NCBI GenBank assembly: GCA_030447925.1
Contig: JAUJNX010000001.1
Location: 148,037 to 212,036, forward strand
Length of the DNA stretch: 64,000 nt
Direction: 5' to 3'
From: Egibacteraceae bacterium
Lineage (GTDB): Bacteria; Actinomycetota; Nitriliruptoria; Euzebyales; Egibacteraceae
Part shown: one piece after another, positions 56,829-64,000 of the stretch
How the letters are laid out: each line of letters opens with the position of its first letter
How positions within the stretch are numbered: the first letter of the stretch is position 1
Program-made: the position numbers and the translations under genes
Notes under the pieces: model-generated
Told to the model about the DNA's origin: nothing
Seen by the model: the letters and a program-made list of their open reading frames with translations, nothing else
Databases searched by the model: none

Positions 56829-57644
56829 TCAGGTCAGCGGGTTGCCGTCGCGGTCGCGGTCCGCCGTGGTGGTCCCGTCCTGCTCGAGCTGGACCTCCTC
56901 GCGGCGGGCCTGCTCGGTTACGGTGCGCTGGTCGGTGACGGTCTCCTTGTCGAGGCGCACGCGCTCGGTGGCGACGACGTCCTTGTCGACGACGGGCACC
57001 TCCTCGCGCAGGACGACCTCGTGCTCCTCCTCCGACAGCTCCGGCCCGGAGTACGCCGCGCCGCGGTTGGCGTCGGTGATGGGCTCGCGCTCGAGGCGGA
57101 CCTCCTCACGCGACACCGGGACGGTCTGGGTGACGTTCTCCGTCACGATGTACTTGCGCAGGCGGACGCGGCCGGCCTCGCGCTGGCGGGTCCCGACGTT
57201 CACGCGCTCCTCCGACAGCGTCATCGCGTCGTCGGTGGTCGGGCCGCTGGTGTCGTAGCCGGTCGTGGTGGTGGTCGTGTCGACCGCACCGGTCACGCCC
57301 GCGGTGGTGGTGGTGTCGGTGCCCACGGCGTCGTAGTCCAGGCCGTAGTACCGCCACAGCTCCTGCTCCTCGGTCTCCGACAGGTGCTGGTCGGCGTCGA
57401 GGTTCGGGGCGTTCTTGATCTGGTCCTTGCTGAACTGCGTCCGGATGTTCTGGTCGTCGGGCGTGGCGCCCTGCAGCGGGACGAAGGTCGACTTGGTGCC
57501 GAAGAGCCCGGTGTTGACCAGCACCCACTCCGGCTGCCCGGTGTAGTCGTCGAGGTAGATCTCCTGGATCGTCCCGACCTTGGCGCCGCTGCTGTCGACC
57601 AGGTTGGCGCCGCGGTACGAGGCGATGTTCGACGCGTCGAGCAT
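56829..57644 (-). CDS. PRC-barrel and DUF2382 stress protein
   Basis: 271 aa. An N-terminal PRC barrel (about 1-80; VDSSGAKVGTIQEIYLDDYT), a Thr-rich linker (about 108-140), and a C-terminal DUF2382 domain (about 145-260) rich in Glu/Arg/Val strands (VPVSREEVRLEREPI; VVLREEVPVVDKDVVATERV). This pairing is found in stress-induced proteins, including those of radiation-tolerant actinobacteria. AGGAGG about nine bases before ATG. Confidence 0.88.
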   Translation of the reverse strand: MLDASNIASYRGANLVDSSGAKVGTIQEIYLDDYTGQPEWVLVNTGLFGTKSTFVPLQGATPDDQNIRTQFSKDQIKNAPNLDADQHLSETEEQELWRYYGLDYDAVGTDTTTTAGVTGAVDTTTTTTGYDTSGPTTDDAMTLSEERVNVGTRQREAGRVRLRKYIVTENVTQTVPVSREEVRLEREPITDANRGAAYSGPELSEEEHEVVLREEVPVVDKDVVATERVRLDKETVTDQRTVTEQARREEVQLEQDGTTTADRDRDGNPLT

Positions 57645-57755
57645 GAGGGTTGCCCTCCTGTTGCGGTTCGTAGGTTGATCGTTGACGTCGCTGCAGACCC
57701 GATACCCGGACCCTCGCCGGCTAGACAGGCCAATCTGAGATCGGGTTCGGCCGGG

Positions 57756-58262
57756 TCAATCCCCGGCGCCGTCGAGCTGCAGGGCGTAGCCGAGCAGGCG
57801 CACGCCCGGCGCGGGCTCGTGGTCCAGCTCCGGCGCGCGGGTGAAGCCCATGGACTCGGTGAGGTCGCGGGCGACCTCCATCTCCTGGGTCACGGTGATG
57901 ACCACGCGGCGCTTGCCCTCGTCGCGGGCCCAGGTCACGCAGTGCTCCATGAGGGCACGGCCGATGCCCTCGCCGCGGGACTGCGGCGGGACGGCCAGCA
58001 GGCTGACGCTCGCGGCGTCGGACTGCGCGCCCCGCCAGTCCAGGAAGACCGTGACCGCGCCGACCAGCGCGCCGTCGCGTTCGGCGACCAGCAGCCGGCC
58101 GTCGGTCGTGCGCGCGCGGACGTTGGCGATCCCCTGGGCGAACATCGACCAGGCGTCGGGCGCCATCGTCGCCGCGTACTGCGCGTATGCCTCCACCGTC
58201 AGCGCGGCGACGGTGTCCAGTTCGTCGTCCTGCGCCGCGCGGATGCGGATCTCACCCATCAT
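57756..58262 (-). CDS. GNAT-family N-acetyltransferase
   Basis: 168 aa. Acetyl-CoA loop PPQSRGEGIGRALMEHCVTW (motif A) and the later MGFTRAPELDH block. GAGGGGGG stands just before the double ATG; the start could equally be 58259. Substrate unknown. Confidence 0.88.
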   Translation of the reverse strand: MMGEIRIRAAQDDELDTVAALTVEAYAQYAATMAPDAWSMFAQGIANVRARTTDGRLLVAERDGALVGAVTVFLDWRGAQSDAASVSLLAVPPQSRGEGIGRALMEHCVTWARDEGKRRVVITVTQEMEVARDLTESMGFTRAPELDHEPAPGVRLLGYALQLDGAGD

Positions 58263-58394
58263 CGCCCCCCTCGTCGGATCGGCGGCCGGACCGGCCGGGC
58301 AGGCTCGCCCCCACGCGATCGCGGACGCCGACGGCCCGGGCGCAGGGCCCGGGCCGGGATCGATCGGTGCGCGCGGCGCGCGGGGTGATCGCGG

Positions 58395-58574
58395 TCAGTC
58401 CCGGCCGCGGAGCTTGTCCGCCGCGTCGCCGAGCTTGTCGCGCGCGGAGTCCACGGCCTCCTTGGCCTTGCCCTCCGCCTGGTCGGCCTTGCCCTCGCGC
58501 TGGAGGTCACGGTCGCCGGTGAGGTCGCCGGCTGCCTCCTTGGCGCGGCCCTTCAGATCGTCGGTGTTGCTCAT
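58395..58574 (-). CDS. CsbD-family stress protein
   Basis: 59 aa, Lys/Asp/Ala rich (DDLKGRAKEAAGDLTGDRDL, GKADQAEGKAKEAVDS), the usual short CsbD layout. These small hydrophilic proteins are induced by general stress; function unknown. Confidence 0.88.
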   Translation of the reverse strand: MSNTDDLKGRAKEAAGDLTGDRDLQREGKADQAEGKAKEAVDSARDKLGDAADKLRGRD

Positions 58575-58723
58575 CGCACGCACTCCTCGTCGGTGGCGTT
58601 CGTCCCTGTCAGGTCTGTCCACCTCGCCGCGCACGCAAACGGGCGCCGCCGGCGTGTGCCACCCCCGGCCGGGTGGTAGACAGGCTGCACATCCGATGGG
58701 GTCGGGGAAGGGTCCGTTCCGCG

Positions 58724-59623
58724 ATGCAGGTGAGCTCCCCCGCCACGAGCCGGGCGTTGACAGGCTGGGCCATCGTGCTGGTGGCCGCCGTGGCCGGGCT
58801 GGCGGGGGCCGCCGCGGCGGGCGCCGCCGAGCAGGAGGCCCCCCTGGAGCCGCTGGTCGCCAACCCCGACAACGGCCAGCTGCTGTACGCCCAGCAGTGC
58901 GCGCGGTGCCACGGCGCGGACGGCCGCGGCGGGCCCATGCAGGAGTACGAGGGCATCGCCCCGTCGCTGCGCCCCGACGACAACCCCAACATCGAGGTCG
59001 CCTACCTCGACCTGGTCTTCTCCACCGGGCGCATGCCACCCGCCGGGTCGCCCTACGACAACCGCACCCGCGAGGTCGTGCTCGACGAGCAGGAGCGCGC
59101 GGACCTGGTCGCGTGGATGGCCGACGAGTTCGACATCGACGGGGAGATCCCCGAGGTCGCCGAGGGCAGCGCCGCGCGCGGCCAGCAGGTCTGGAACGCC
59201 AACTGCAGCCACTGCCACGGCGCGACCGGGGCCGGCGGGGTGGCGGGGGCGGGCGCCTGGACGCCGTCGGTCAGTGACAAGAGCGCGCAGACCATCGCCG
59301 AGGCCATCCGCGTGGGGCCGTTCCAGATGCCGCAGTTCGAGGCAGGCCAGATCAGCGACCAGGAGATCGCCGACGTCGTCGCCTTCATGGACGAGGTGCA
59401 GGTCGAGGCCGACGAGCAGATCCTCGGCATCCCGGAGCTCAACCCGGTGTTCGCGTCCGCGTTCGTGTTCCTGCTGGCGCTGGCCGCGCTGTTCCTCATC
59501 GGCGTGATCGGCAGCCGCCCGCGGTGGTTCCCGACCCCGCCGGAGGACCTGCGCCGCGAGCGGCGCGCCGACGTCCCGGCCGGCGCCCAGCGCCGCGCCC
59601 CCGCCGACAGGGGAGAGTCATGA
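58724..59623 (+). CDS. qcrC: Diheme cytochrome c subunit of the bc1-type complex
   Basis: 299 aa. A signal-anchor (about 10-33), two heme motifs CARCH (near 60) and CSHCH (near 161) with Met ligands in GRMPP and FQMPQFEAGQ, and a C-terminal membrane helix (about 245-267). This fused cytochrome carries electrons from the Rieske protein to the terminal oxidase. Start ATG 58724 gives the shortest normal leader. Its stop overlaps the next ATG (ATGA). Confidence 0.95.
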   Translation: MQVSSPATSRALTGWAIVLVAAVAGLAGAAAAGAAEQEAPLEPLVANPDNGQLLYAQQCARCHGADGRGGPMQEYEGIAPSLRPDDNPNIEVAYLDLVFSTGRMPPAGSPYDNRTREVVLDEQERADLVAWMADEFDIDGEIPEVAEGSAARGQQVWNANCSHCHGATGAGGVAGAGAWTPSVSDKSAQTIAEAIRVGPFQMPQFEAGQISDQEIADVVAFMDEVQVEADEQILGIPELNPVFASAFVFLLALAALFLIGVIGSRPRWFPTPPEDLRRERRADVPAGAQRRAPADRGES

Positions 59624-59766
59624 GCGGCGCAGGCCGAAGGCCGGAGTCCGCGCTCGGGAGCCGCCCGGCGTCTGAGGTGCACCCCATGAGCGCCGCAGGC
59701 CGAAGGCCCGAGTCCGCGCTCGGGAGCCGCCCGGCGTCTGAGGTGCACCCCATGAGCGCCGCAGGC
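59620..59766. repeat. 66-bp tandem repeat between qcrC and qcrA
   Basis: Two full units (59620-59685 and 59686-59751, two or so mismatches) and the first 15 bases of a third. 66 bp is 22 codons, so the frame is kept. The unit contains, in reverse orientation, the dispersed repeat found at 18978 and 25577. Confidence 0.9.
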
Positions 59767-59781
59767 GGGAGGACGCGGTGA
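59620..59781 (+). CDS. 53-aa tandem-repeat micro-protein inside the qcr operon
   Basis: ATG 59620 overlaps the qcrC stop (ATGA) and is preceded by GGGGAGAG. The frame ends in a TGA that overlaps the qcrA GTG (GTGA). The peptide is two copies of a 22-residue unit beginning MSGAGRRPESALGSRP and MSAAGRRPESALGSRP, each ending ASEVHP, and a short tail. No signal, membrane span or known family. It may serve to couple translation of qcrA to qcrC after a repeat was inserted, or may be a real small protein. Confidence 0.5.
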   Translation: MSGAGRRPESALGSRPASEVHPMSAAGRRPESALGSRPASEVHPMSAAGGRTR

Positions 59782-60716
59782 GCACCACGCGCGACGACGA
59801 GTCCGAGGCCGGGGTCGGCCCGTCGAGCCGACCCACCTCCGGATCCCCGGCGGGTGAGCTGCAGATCGTCTCGTCGGAGGACCCGCCCCCCAGCCAGATC
59901 AACGACGCGCTGGTGCTCGGGCTGTCGATCGTCGCGGCGGTCAGCGGGATCGTGTTCGGGGTCGCCATCACCCTGGACGCGCCGATGCTGCTGTACGGGT
60001 CGGCCCTGGCCATCGGGCTGTTCGCCCTGGGCTACGCGGTGCGGCGCTACTTCACCGACCGCTTCCCCCTGGTCGAGGCGGTCGAGCCGCGCCTGCGCTT
60101 CACCGACCCCGACATCGAGGACGACGACGCGGCCCCGACGTCGATCCCGGCGATCCAGCCGGTCCCGCGCCGCCCGTTCCTGCAGTGGGCCCTGCTCGGG
60201 TCGGCGGGGGCGTTCCTGCTCGGGCTGCTCGCGCCGATCTCGACCCTGGGTCCGCGGCCGCGCGCCGGCCAGATCCGCCAGACGGCGTGGCGCGAGGGCA
60301 CCCGGGTCGTGAACACCGAGGGCCGGCCGATCCGCCCGGACGACATCGCCGCGGGCGGGGTCGCCTACGTGTGGCCGGAGGGCGCCGTCGGCAACGAGAA
60401 GTCCAGCGTCGTGCTGCTCAGCCTCGGCCGCCCCGCCCTGGAACCGACCATCCTGGACTGGGTGGTCGAGGACCGGCTGGTCGCCTACTCCAAGGTCTGC
60501 ACCCACGCGGGCTGCCCGGTGGCGCTGTACCGCCAGCAGGACGAGGCGCTGTTCTGCCCCTGCCACCAGTCCACGTTCGACACCGTGCGCGGAGCGGTCC
60601 CGACCTTCGGGCCGGCGGCCCGTGCGCTGCCCCAGCTGCCGCTGGGCGTCGACCGGGACGGCTACCTCGTCGCGCTCGGCGACTTCGAGGAGCTCGTCGG
60701 CCCCGCGTACGGCTAA
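59778..60716 (+). CDS. qcrA: Rieske iron-sulfur subunit of the bc1-type complex
   Basis: 312 aa. Three membrane helices (about 42-65, 68-90, 135-155), the actinobacterial pattern, then the Rieske domain with CTHAGCP (near 240) and CPCHQS (near 260). It takes electrons from quinol. GTG 59778 overlaps the micro-gene stop; GGGAGG stands about seven bases upstream. Confidence 0.95.
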   Translation: MSTTRDDESEAGVGPSSRPTSGSPAGELQIVSSEDPPPSQINDALVLGLSIVAAVSGIVFGVAITLDAPMLLYGSALAIGLFALGYAVRRYFTDRFPLVEAVEPRLRFTDPDIEDDDAAPTSIPAIQPVPRRPFLQWALLGSAGAFLLGLLAPISTLGPRPRAGQIRQTAWREGTRVVNTEGRPIRPDDIAAGGVAYVWPEGAVGNEKSSVVLLSLGRPALEPTILDWVVEDRLVAYSKVCTHAGCPVALYRQQDEALFCPCHQSTFDTVRGAVPTFGPAARALPQLPLGVDRDGYLVALGDFEELVGPAYG

Positions 60717-60740
60717 CGGATACGTAAAGTAGGGCTGACC

Positions 60741-62114
60741 ATGACGCCGCTCTTCGCCCTCCTGTTCGACTCGATCGACGACCGCCTGCGGCTGCGCGGG
60801 GCGGCGGACAAGGCCGTCAACAAGGTCTTCCCGCACCACTGGTCGTTCCTGCTGGGCGAGGTCGCGCTGGTCAGCCTGGGCATCCTGGTCCTCACCGGGA
60901 CCTACCTGACCTTCTTCTACCGCGGGTCCAGCGAACTGGTGACCTACAACGGGTCGCTGGAGCTCTACAACGGCAGGATGCTGCCCGCGGCGTACGAGTC
61001 GGTCATGCGGCTGTCCTACGACGTGCCGGGCGGCCTGCTGTTCCGCCGGCTGCACCGCGGGGCGTCGCACCTGTTCATCGCCGCGACCGTGCTGCACATG
61101 CTCCGGATCCTGTTCACCGGCGCGTTCCGCACCCCGCGCGAGTTCAACTACCTCATCGGCATCGTGCTGTTCACCCTGGCACTGGCCGAGGGCTTCATCG
61201 GCTACTCGCTGCCCTACGACTCGCTGGCCGGCACCGGGCTGCGCATCGCCTACTCCACGGCGCTGGCCGTCCCCCTGGTCGGGCCGCAGGTCGCCTACTG
61301 GGTCTTCGGCGGGGAGTTCCCCACCGGCGACGTCATCCCGCGCTTCTACGTGCTGCACGTGATGCTGCTGCCCGCCCTGCTGCTGGGCATCACCGGCGTG
61401 CACCTGTTCTTCCTGGTCCGCCAGCGCCACACCCAGTTCCCCCGGCGCGGCATCGACGGGCACAACTTCATCCTGGGCAAGCCGCTGTGGCCCGCGCAGT
61501 TCGCCGAGACCGTCACCCTGTCGCTGTGGATGTTCGGACTGCTGGCGGTCGCCGCGACGGTCGTGCCGTGGTCCGACGTCGCCCTCAGCGGGCCGTACGT
61601 GCCGGGCGAGGTCGGCAACAACGCCCAGCCGGACTGGTTCATGTTCTGGCTGGACGGGATGCTGCGGATGCTCCCGGCCTTCGAGATCGACCTGCCCGGG
61701 GTCACGATCTCCGCGCTGTTCGTCGCCGGCCTGGTGCTCCCGGGTCTGGTGTTCGGCGCGCTGATCATCTACCCGTGGCTGGAGAAGCGCTGGTACCGGC
61801 TGGACGGCGACTGGCACGTCCTGCAGAACCCGCTGGACATCCCGCTGCGCGCCGGGTTCGGGCTGGGGACGTTCCTGGCGGTGCTGCTCATGAGCGCGGC
61901 GGCCACCAGCGACCAGCTGTCGCGGATCACCGGCATCCCCATCGAGACCGTGCTGTGGTTCTTCCGGATCACCACGCTGTTCCTGCCGCCGCTGCTGGGC
62001 TTCGCCCTGGCGCGGTGGTCGCGCCGCCGGCTGGACCGCCGCGACCTGGAGGTCGCGCGGCGCGAATCGACCGAGTCCCAGGAGCTGCACGGGGTGGTCG
62101 CGGAGCGGGTGTAA
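60741..62114 (+). CDS. qcrB: Cytochrome b subunit of the bc1-type complex
   Basis: 457 aa. The four heme-ligating His lie in the paired RLHRGASHLFIAATVLHMLR and YVLHVMLLP/GVHLFFLV helices. About nine membrane helices. The quinol-site motif reads PDWF in place of PEWY, as in actinobacteria. Last gene of qcrC-qcrA-qcrB. Confidence 0.95.
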   Translation: MTPLFALLFDSIDDRLRLRGAADKAVNKVFPHHWSFLLGEVALVSLGILVLTGTYLTFFYRGSSELVTYNGSLELYNGRMLPAAYESVMRLSYDVPGGLLFRRLHRGASHLFIAATVLHMLRILFTGAFRTPREFNYLIGIVLFTLALAEGFIGYSLPYDSLAGTGLRIAYSTALAVPLVGPQVAYWVFGGEFPTGDVIPRFYVLHVMLLPALLLGITGVHLFFLVRQRHTQFPRRGIDGHNFILGKPLWPAQFAETVTLSLWMFGLLAVAATVVPWSDVALSGPYVPGEVGNNAQPDWFMFWLDGMLRMLPAFEIDLPGVTISALFVAGLVLPGLVFGALIIYPWLEKRWYRLDGDWHVLQNPLDIPLRAGFGLGTFLAVLLMSAAATSDQLSRITGIPIETVLWFFRITTLFLPPLLGFALARWSRRRLDRRDLEVARRESTESQELHGVVAERV

Positions 62115-62121
62115 TGGCGGG

Positions 62122-63258
62122 ATGACCGACCAGAGCACGCGTCGCCCCGGGTCGGGGGCGACCCGGTTGCCGCTGCCCGCGCTGGTCGCGGAGGACGCGG
62201 TGGCGCCGGGCACCCCGCGCGGCGGCCTGAGCGCGCCCATCGTCCACTGCGTGCTGTACGAGAACGGCTACCGCCGGCCCGGGGACGTGCCGTTCGCGCA
62301 CGCCCTGGAGACCGCCCGCGACGCGAGCGCCCGCGCCGGCGTGCACGCCACGCTGGCCCCCGAGCACAAGGTCGGCGCGAGCTTCGTGTGGATCGACCTC
62401 GACGACCCGTCGGAGGACGACCTCGCCGACGTCGCGGAGGAGTTCGGGCTCCACCCACTGGCGGTCGAGGACGCCGTCCACGCCCACGAGCGCCCGAAGC
62501 TGGAGACCTACGGCGACATCGCCTTCGTGGTCCTGAAGACCGCGTGCTACGACGACGCGGCCGAGAGCGTGGTGTTCGGCGACGTCATGCTGTTCGTCGG
62601 CAAGGACTTCCTGGTCAGCATCCGCCACCGGGCGTCCACGCCGATCAGCGAGGTGCGCACGGAGCTGGAGTCGCGGCCCGACGTGCTGCGGGTCGGGCCC
62701 AGCGCGGTGCTGTACGCCATCGCGGACCGGATCGTGGACGACTACGTCGACGCGGCCGACGGGCTGGCCCAGGACGTCGACGAGGTCGAGAACGACGTGT
62801 TCTCGTCGGACCGCAGCGACCGGGCGGAGCGCATCTACCGGCTCAAGCGCGAGGTCCTGAGCTTCCGCCGGGCGGTCTGGCCGCTCACGGGGCCGGTGGA
62901 CCGGCTGGCGCGGGGCCAGGTGCAGGGCCTGGACCCGCGCACGGCGGACTACTTCCGCGACGTCCGCGACCACCTGCTGCGCACCGCTGAGCAGGTCGAC
63001 GCGCTGAACCAGCTCCTGGACAGCGCCCTGAACGCCAACCTCGCCGGGGTCACGCTGCGCCAGAACGAGGACATGCGCAAGATCACGGCCTACGCCGCCA
63101 TCCTCGGCTGGATGACCGTGATCGCGGGCATCTACGGCATGAACTTCGACTACATGCCCGAGCTGCGCTGGCTGCTCGGCTACCCCTTCGCCCTCACCGT
63201 CATGGTCGGCGGCGCCGCGGTCATCTTCACCAGCTTCCGCCGCCGCGGCTGGCTCTGA
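62122..63258 (+). CDS. corA: CorA-family magnesium/cobalt transporter
   Basis: 378 aa. A long cytoplasmic N-terminal funnel, a long stalk helix, then two membrane helices (about 320-340 and 350-370) joined by the YGMNF motif followed by MPE, the selectivity loop of CorA. Forms a pentameric Mg2+ channel. ATG seven bases after the qcrB stop. Confidence 0.95.
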   Translation: MTDQSTRRPGSGATRLPLPALVAEDAVAPGTPRGGLSAPIVHCVLYENGYRRPGDVPFAHALETARDASARAGVHATLAPEHKVGASFVWIDLDDPSEDDLADVAEEFGLHPLAVEDAVHAHERPKLETYGDIAFVVLKTACYDDAAESVVFGDVMLFVGKDFLVSIRHRASTPISEVRTELESRPDVLRVGPSAVLYAIADRIVDDYVDAADGLAQDVDEVENDVFSSDRSDRAERIYRLKREVLSFRRAVWPLTGPVDRLARGQVQGLDPRTADYFRDVRDHLLRTAEQVDALNQLLDSALNANLAGVTLRQNEDMRKITAYAAILGWMTVIAGIYGMNFDYMPELRWLLGYPFALTVMVGGAAVIFTSFRRRGWL

Positions 63259-63339
63259 CGGAGAACTCGTCGGTCGCCCCATGGGCCGGCGGCTCCCCCC
63301 GCCGTACCCGCGGCCCCGACCGGAGGGTCGCCTCGCCGG

Positions 63340-63774
63340 TCACCGCTGCAACCTGGGAGCCGGGGCGACCCTGGTGTCCACCAGGTCGCCCAGCACCCGC
63401 GGCGCGTCGCCGACGACGATCTCGACGAGGGCCTCCGCGGTCGCCGCCGCGTCCGGGCGGGTCACCGCGTGCACGTGCAGGGTGACCTGCCACCCGTCGG
63501 TGAACGGCATCGACCGCACCGGGGCGAGGGCACCGCTATCGGGCAGAACGGCTTCCAGCCACCGCGAGGTGTCCAGCCGCTCCCGCACGGGGACGCCATC
63601 GCGCTTGACATACCGCAGCCGCACCCGCCACGTCGGCAGTTCGCTTCCGTCGGTGCCGCTTCCAGCAGCGGTTGTGCTTCGTCCGGTCGGGCCGGTACCG
63701 GGCGGACGCGCACCCTCGGCCTGCTCTGCGTTCGGAGGCTGTTGGTGCGGTCCGCGGGGCGTCGGGTTGGGCAT
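63340..63774 (-). CDS. Hypothetical protein with a disordered N-terminus
   Basis: 144 aa from ATG 63774. A Pro/Gly/Gln-rich start (about 1-45), then a compact domain (TWRVRLRYVKRDGVPVRERL; FTDGWQVTLHVHAVTRPDAA; ALVEIVVGDAPRVLGDLVDT). No ribosome site is clear and an earlier start is possible. No family recognised. It is divergent from the partial HAD gene. Confidence 0.5.
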   Translation of the reverse strand: MPNPTPRGPHQQPPNAEQAEGARPPGTGPTGRSTTAAGSGTDGSELPTWRVRLRYVKRDGVPVRERLDTSRWLEAVLPDSGALAPVRSMPFTDGWQVTLHVHAVTRPDAAATAEALVEIVVGDAPRVLGDLVDTRVAPAPRLQR

Positions 63775-63939
63775 GCCGCCATTGAGCGTGGCGGTGGGAG
63801 GGAGGTCGATGGGTTGGACGTGGACAGCCCGGCTGTCCACATACCCGGGTCGACAGGCTCCCGGCGCGGGCCTTCCGGGAGCCGGCAGGCGGGCACACGA
63901 CCTAGTCTCTGGCGACAACTTCCAGGAAGGGGCGCTGTG

Positions 63940-64000
63940 ATGTGCGCGGTCACCGCCGGTGGCGGGCGGCTGGTGTTGTGGGACGTGGACCGGACGCTGC
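63940..64000 (+). CDS. HAD-family hydrolase, 5' end only
   Basis: ATG 63940 with AGGAAGGGG upstream opens MCAVTAGGGRLVLWDVDRTL, cut by the window edge. The DVDRT matches HAD motif I (DxDxT), where the first Asp is phosphorylated. TAGTCT at 63903 may be the -10 box. Substrate cannot be read. Confidence 0.55.
   Translation, partial: MCAVTAGGGRLVLWDVDRTL

Noticed and set aside
59620..59766. Tandem repeat considered as a CRISPR array
   Set aside because: 66-bp units directly abut with no spacers, keep a reading frame, and no cas genes are present.

Overview
The window is chromosomal DNA of a very GC-rich actinobacterium. Support comes from the HspR-type dnaK-grpE-dnaJ-hspR operon, a qcrC-qcrA-qcrB respiratory operon with a diheme cytochrome c and the actinobacterial form of cytochrome b, a membrane FeS oxidoreductase of the mycobacterial EtfD/Rv0338c kind, cell-wall-binding type 2 repeats, an LAxTG wall anchor and many leaderless promoters. 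The repeat-rich surface protein and overall style suggest the Nitriliruptoria (Egibacter/Euzebya/Nitriliruptor group), but that placement is inference; no rRNA is present.

Layout. 1-2427: a small insert carrying an Ldh_2-type dehydrogenase and a TPR protein, bounded by two copies of the last 55 bp of clpB. 2424-12636: clpB, a GGDEF-EAL protein, an ECF sigma factor with a membrane partner, a DUF2637-like gene, and a YwgA/HD-phosphohydrolase neighbourhood. 12683-16793: the complete chaperone operon read toward low coordinates, with an HspR-type inverted repeat upstream. 16917-18935: a second small insert (XRE-DUF5919 regulator, NUDIX hydrolase, divergent small gene) bounded by 130-bp direct repeats that each contain a whole 43-codon gene. 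19034-29520: GH43 glycosidase, FkbM methyltransferase, epoxide hydrolase, LysR, YbaK, DUF192 lipoprotein, ACT protein, peptide deformylase, a cell-wall-binding protein and a Pro-rich membrane protein. 29580-37975: EtfD-like oxidoreductase, purK-purE, a cyclodeaminase/folD one-carbon pair, dcd, tRNA-Gly(CCC) and a MarR regulator. 38081-46195: secreted propeller proteins, lipoproteins, an aldo/keto reductase whose end is hit by an IS5-family element, and a PPOX protein. 46289-51461: a methyltransferase and the rpsF-ssb-rpsR-rplI-dnaB operon, with an intein in DnaB. 51726-58574: wall-anchored protein, LOG protein, MpaB-type oxygenase, excisionase-like HTH, SDR, diguanylate cyclase and stress proteins (PRC-DUF2382, CsbD). 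58724-63258: qcrC, a 53-codon repeat micro-gene, qcrA, qcrB, then corA. The right edge cuts a HAD hydrolase.

How parts work together. HspR probably represses its own operon through the repeat at 16883-16899. The cyclodeaminase-family protein and FolD overlap by 14 bp, and FolD has Ile where the catalytic cyclohydrolase Lys normally sits, so the neighbour may supply that step. The Qcr proteins and the EtfD-like protein both feed or draw on the quinone pool. At least ten genes show a -10 box (TANNNT) 6-8 nt before the start codon, which predicts leaderless mRNAs.

Caution: about a dozen genes need a one-base correction, nearly all at or near G/C runs. Much of this probably reflects sequencing indels rather than real pseudogenes. 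Functions were assigned by reading motifs by eye; no database search was possible.
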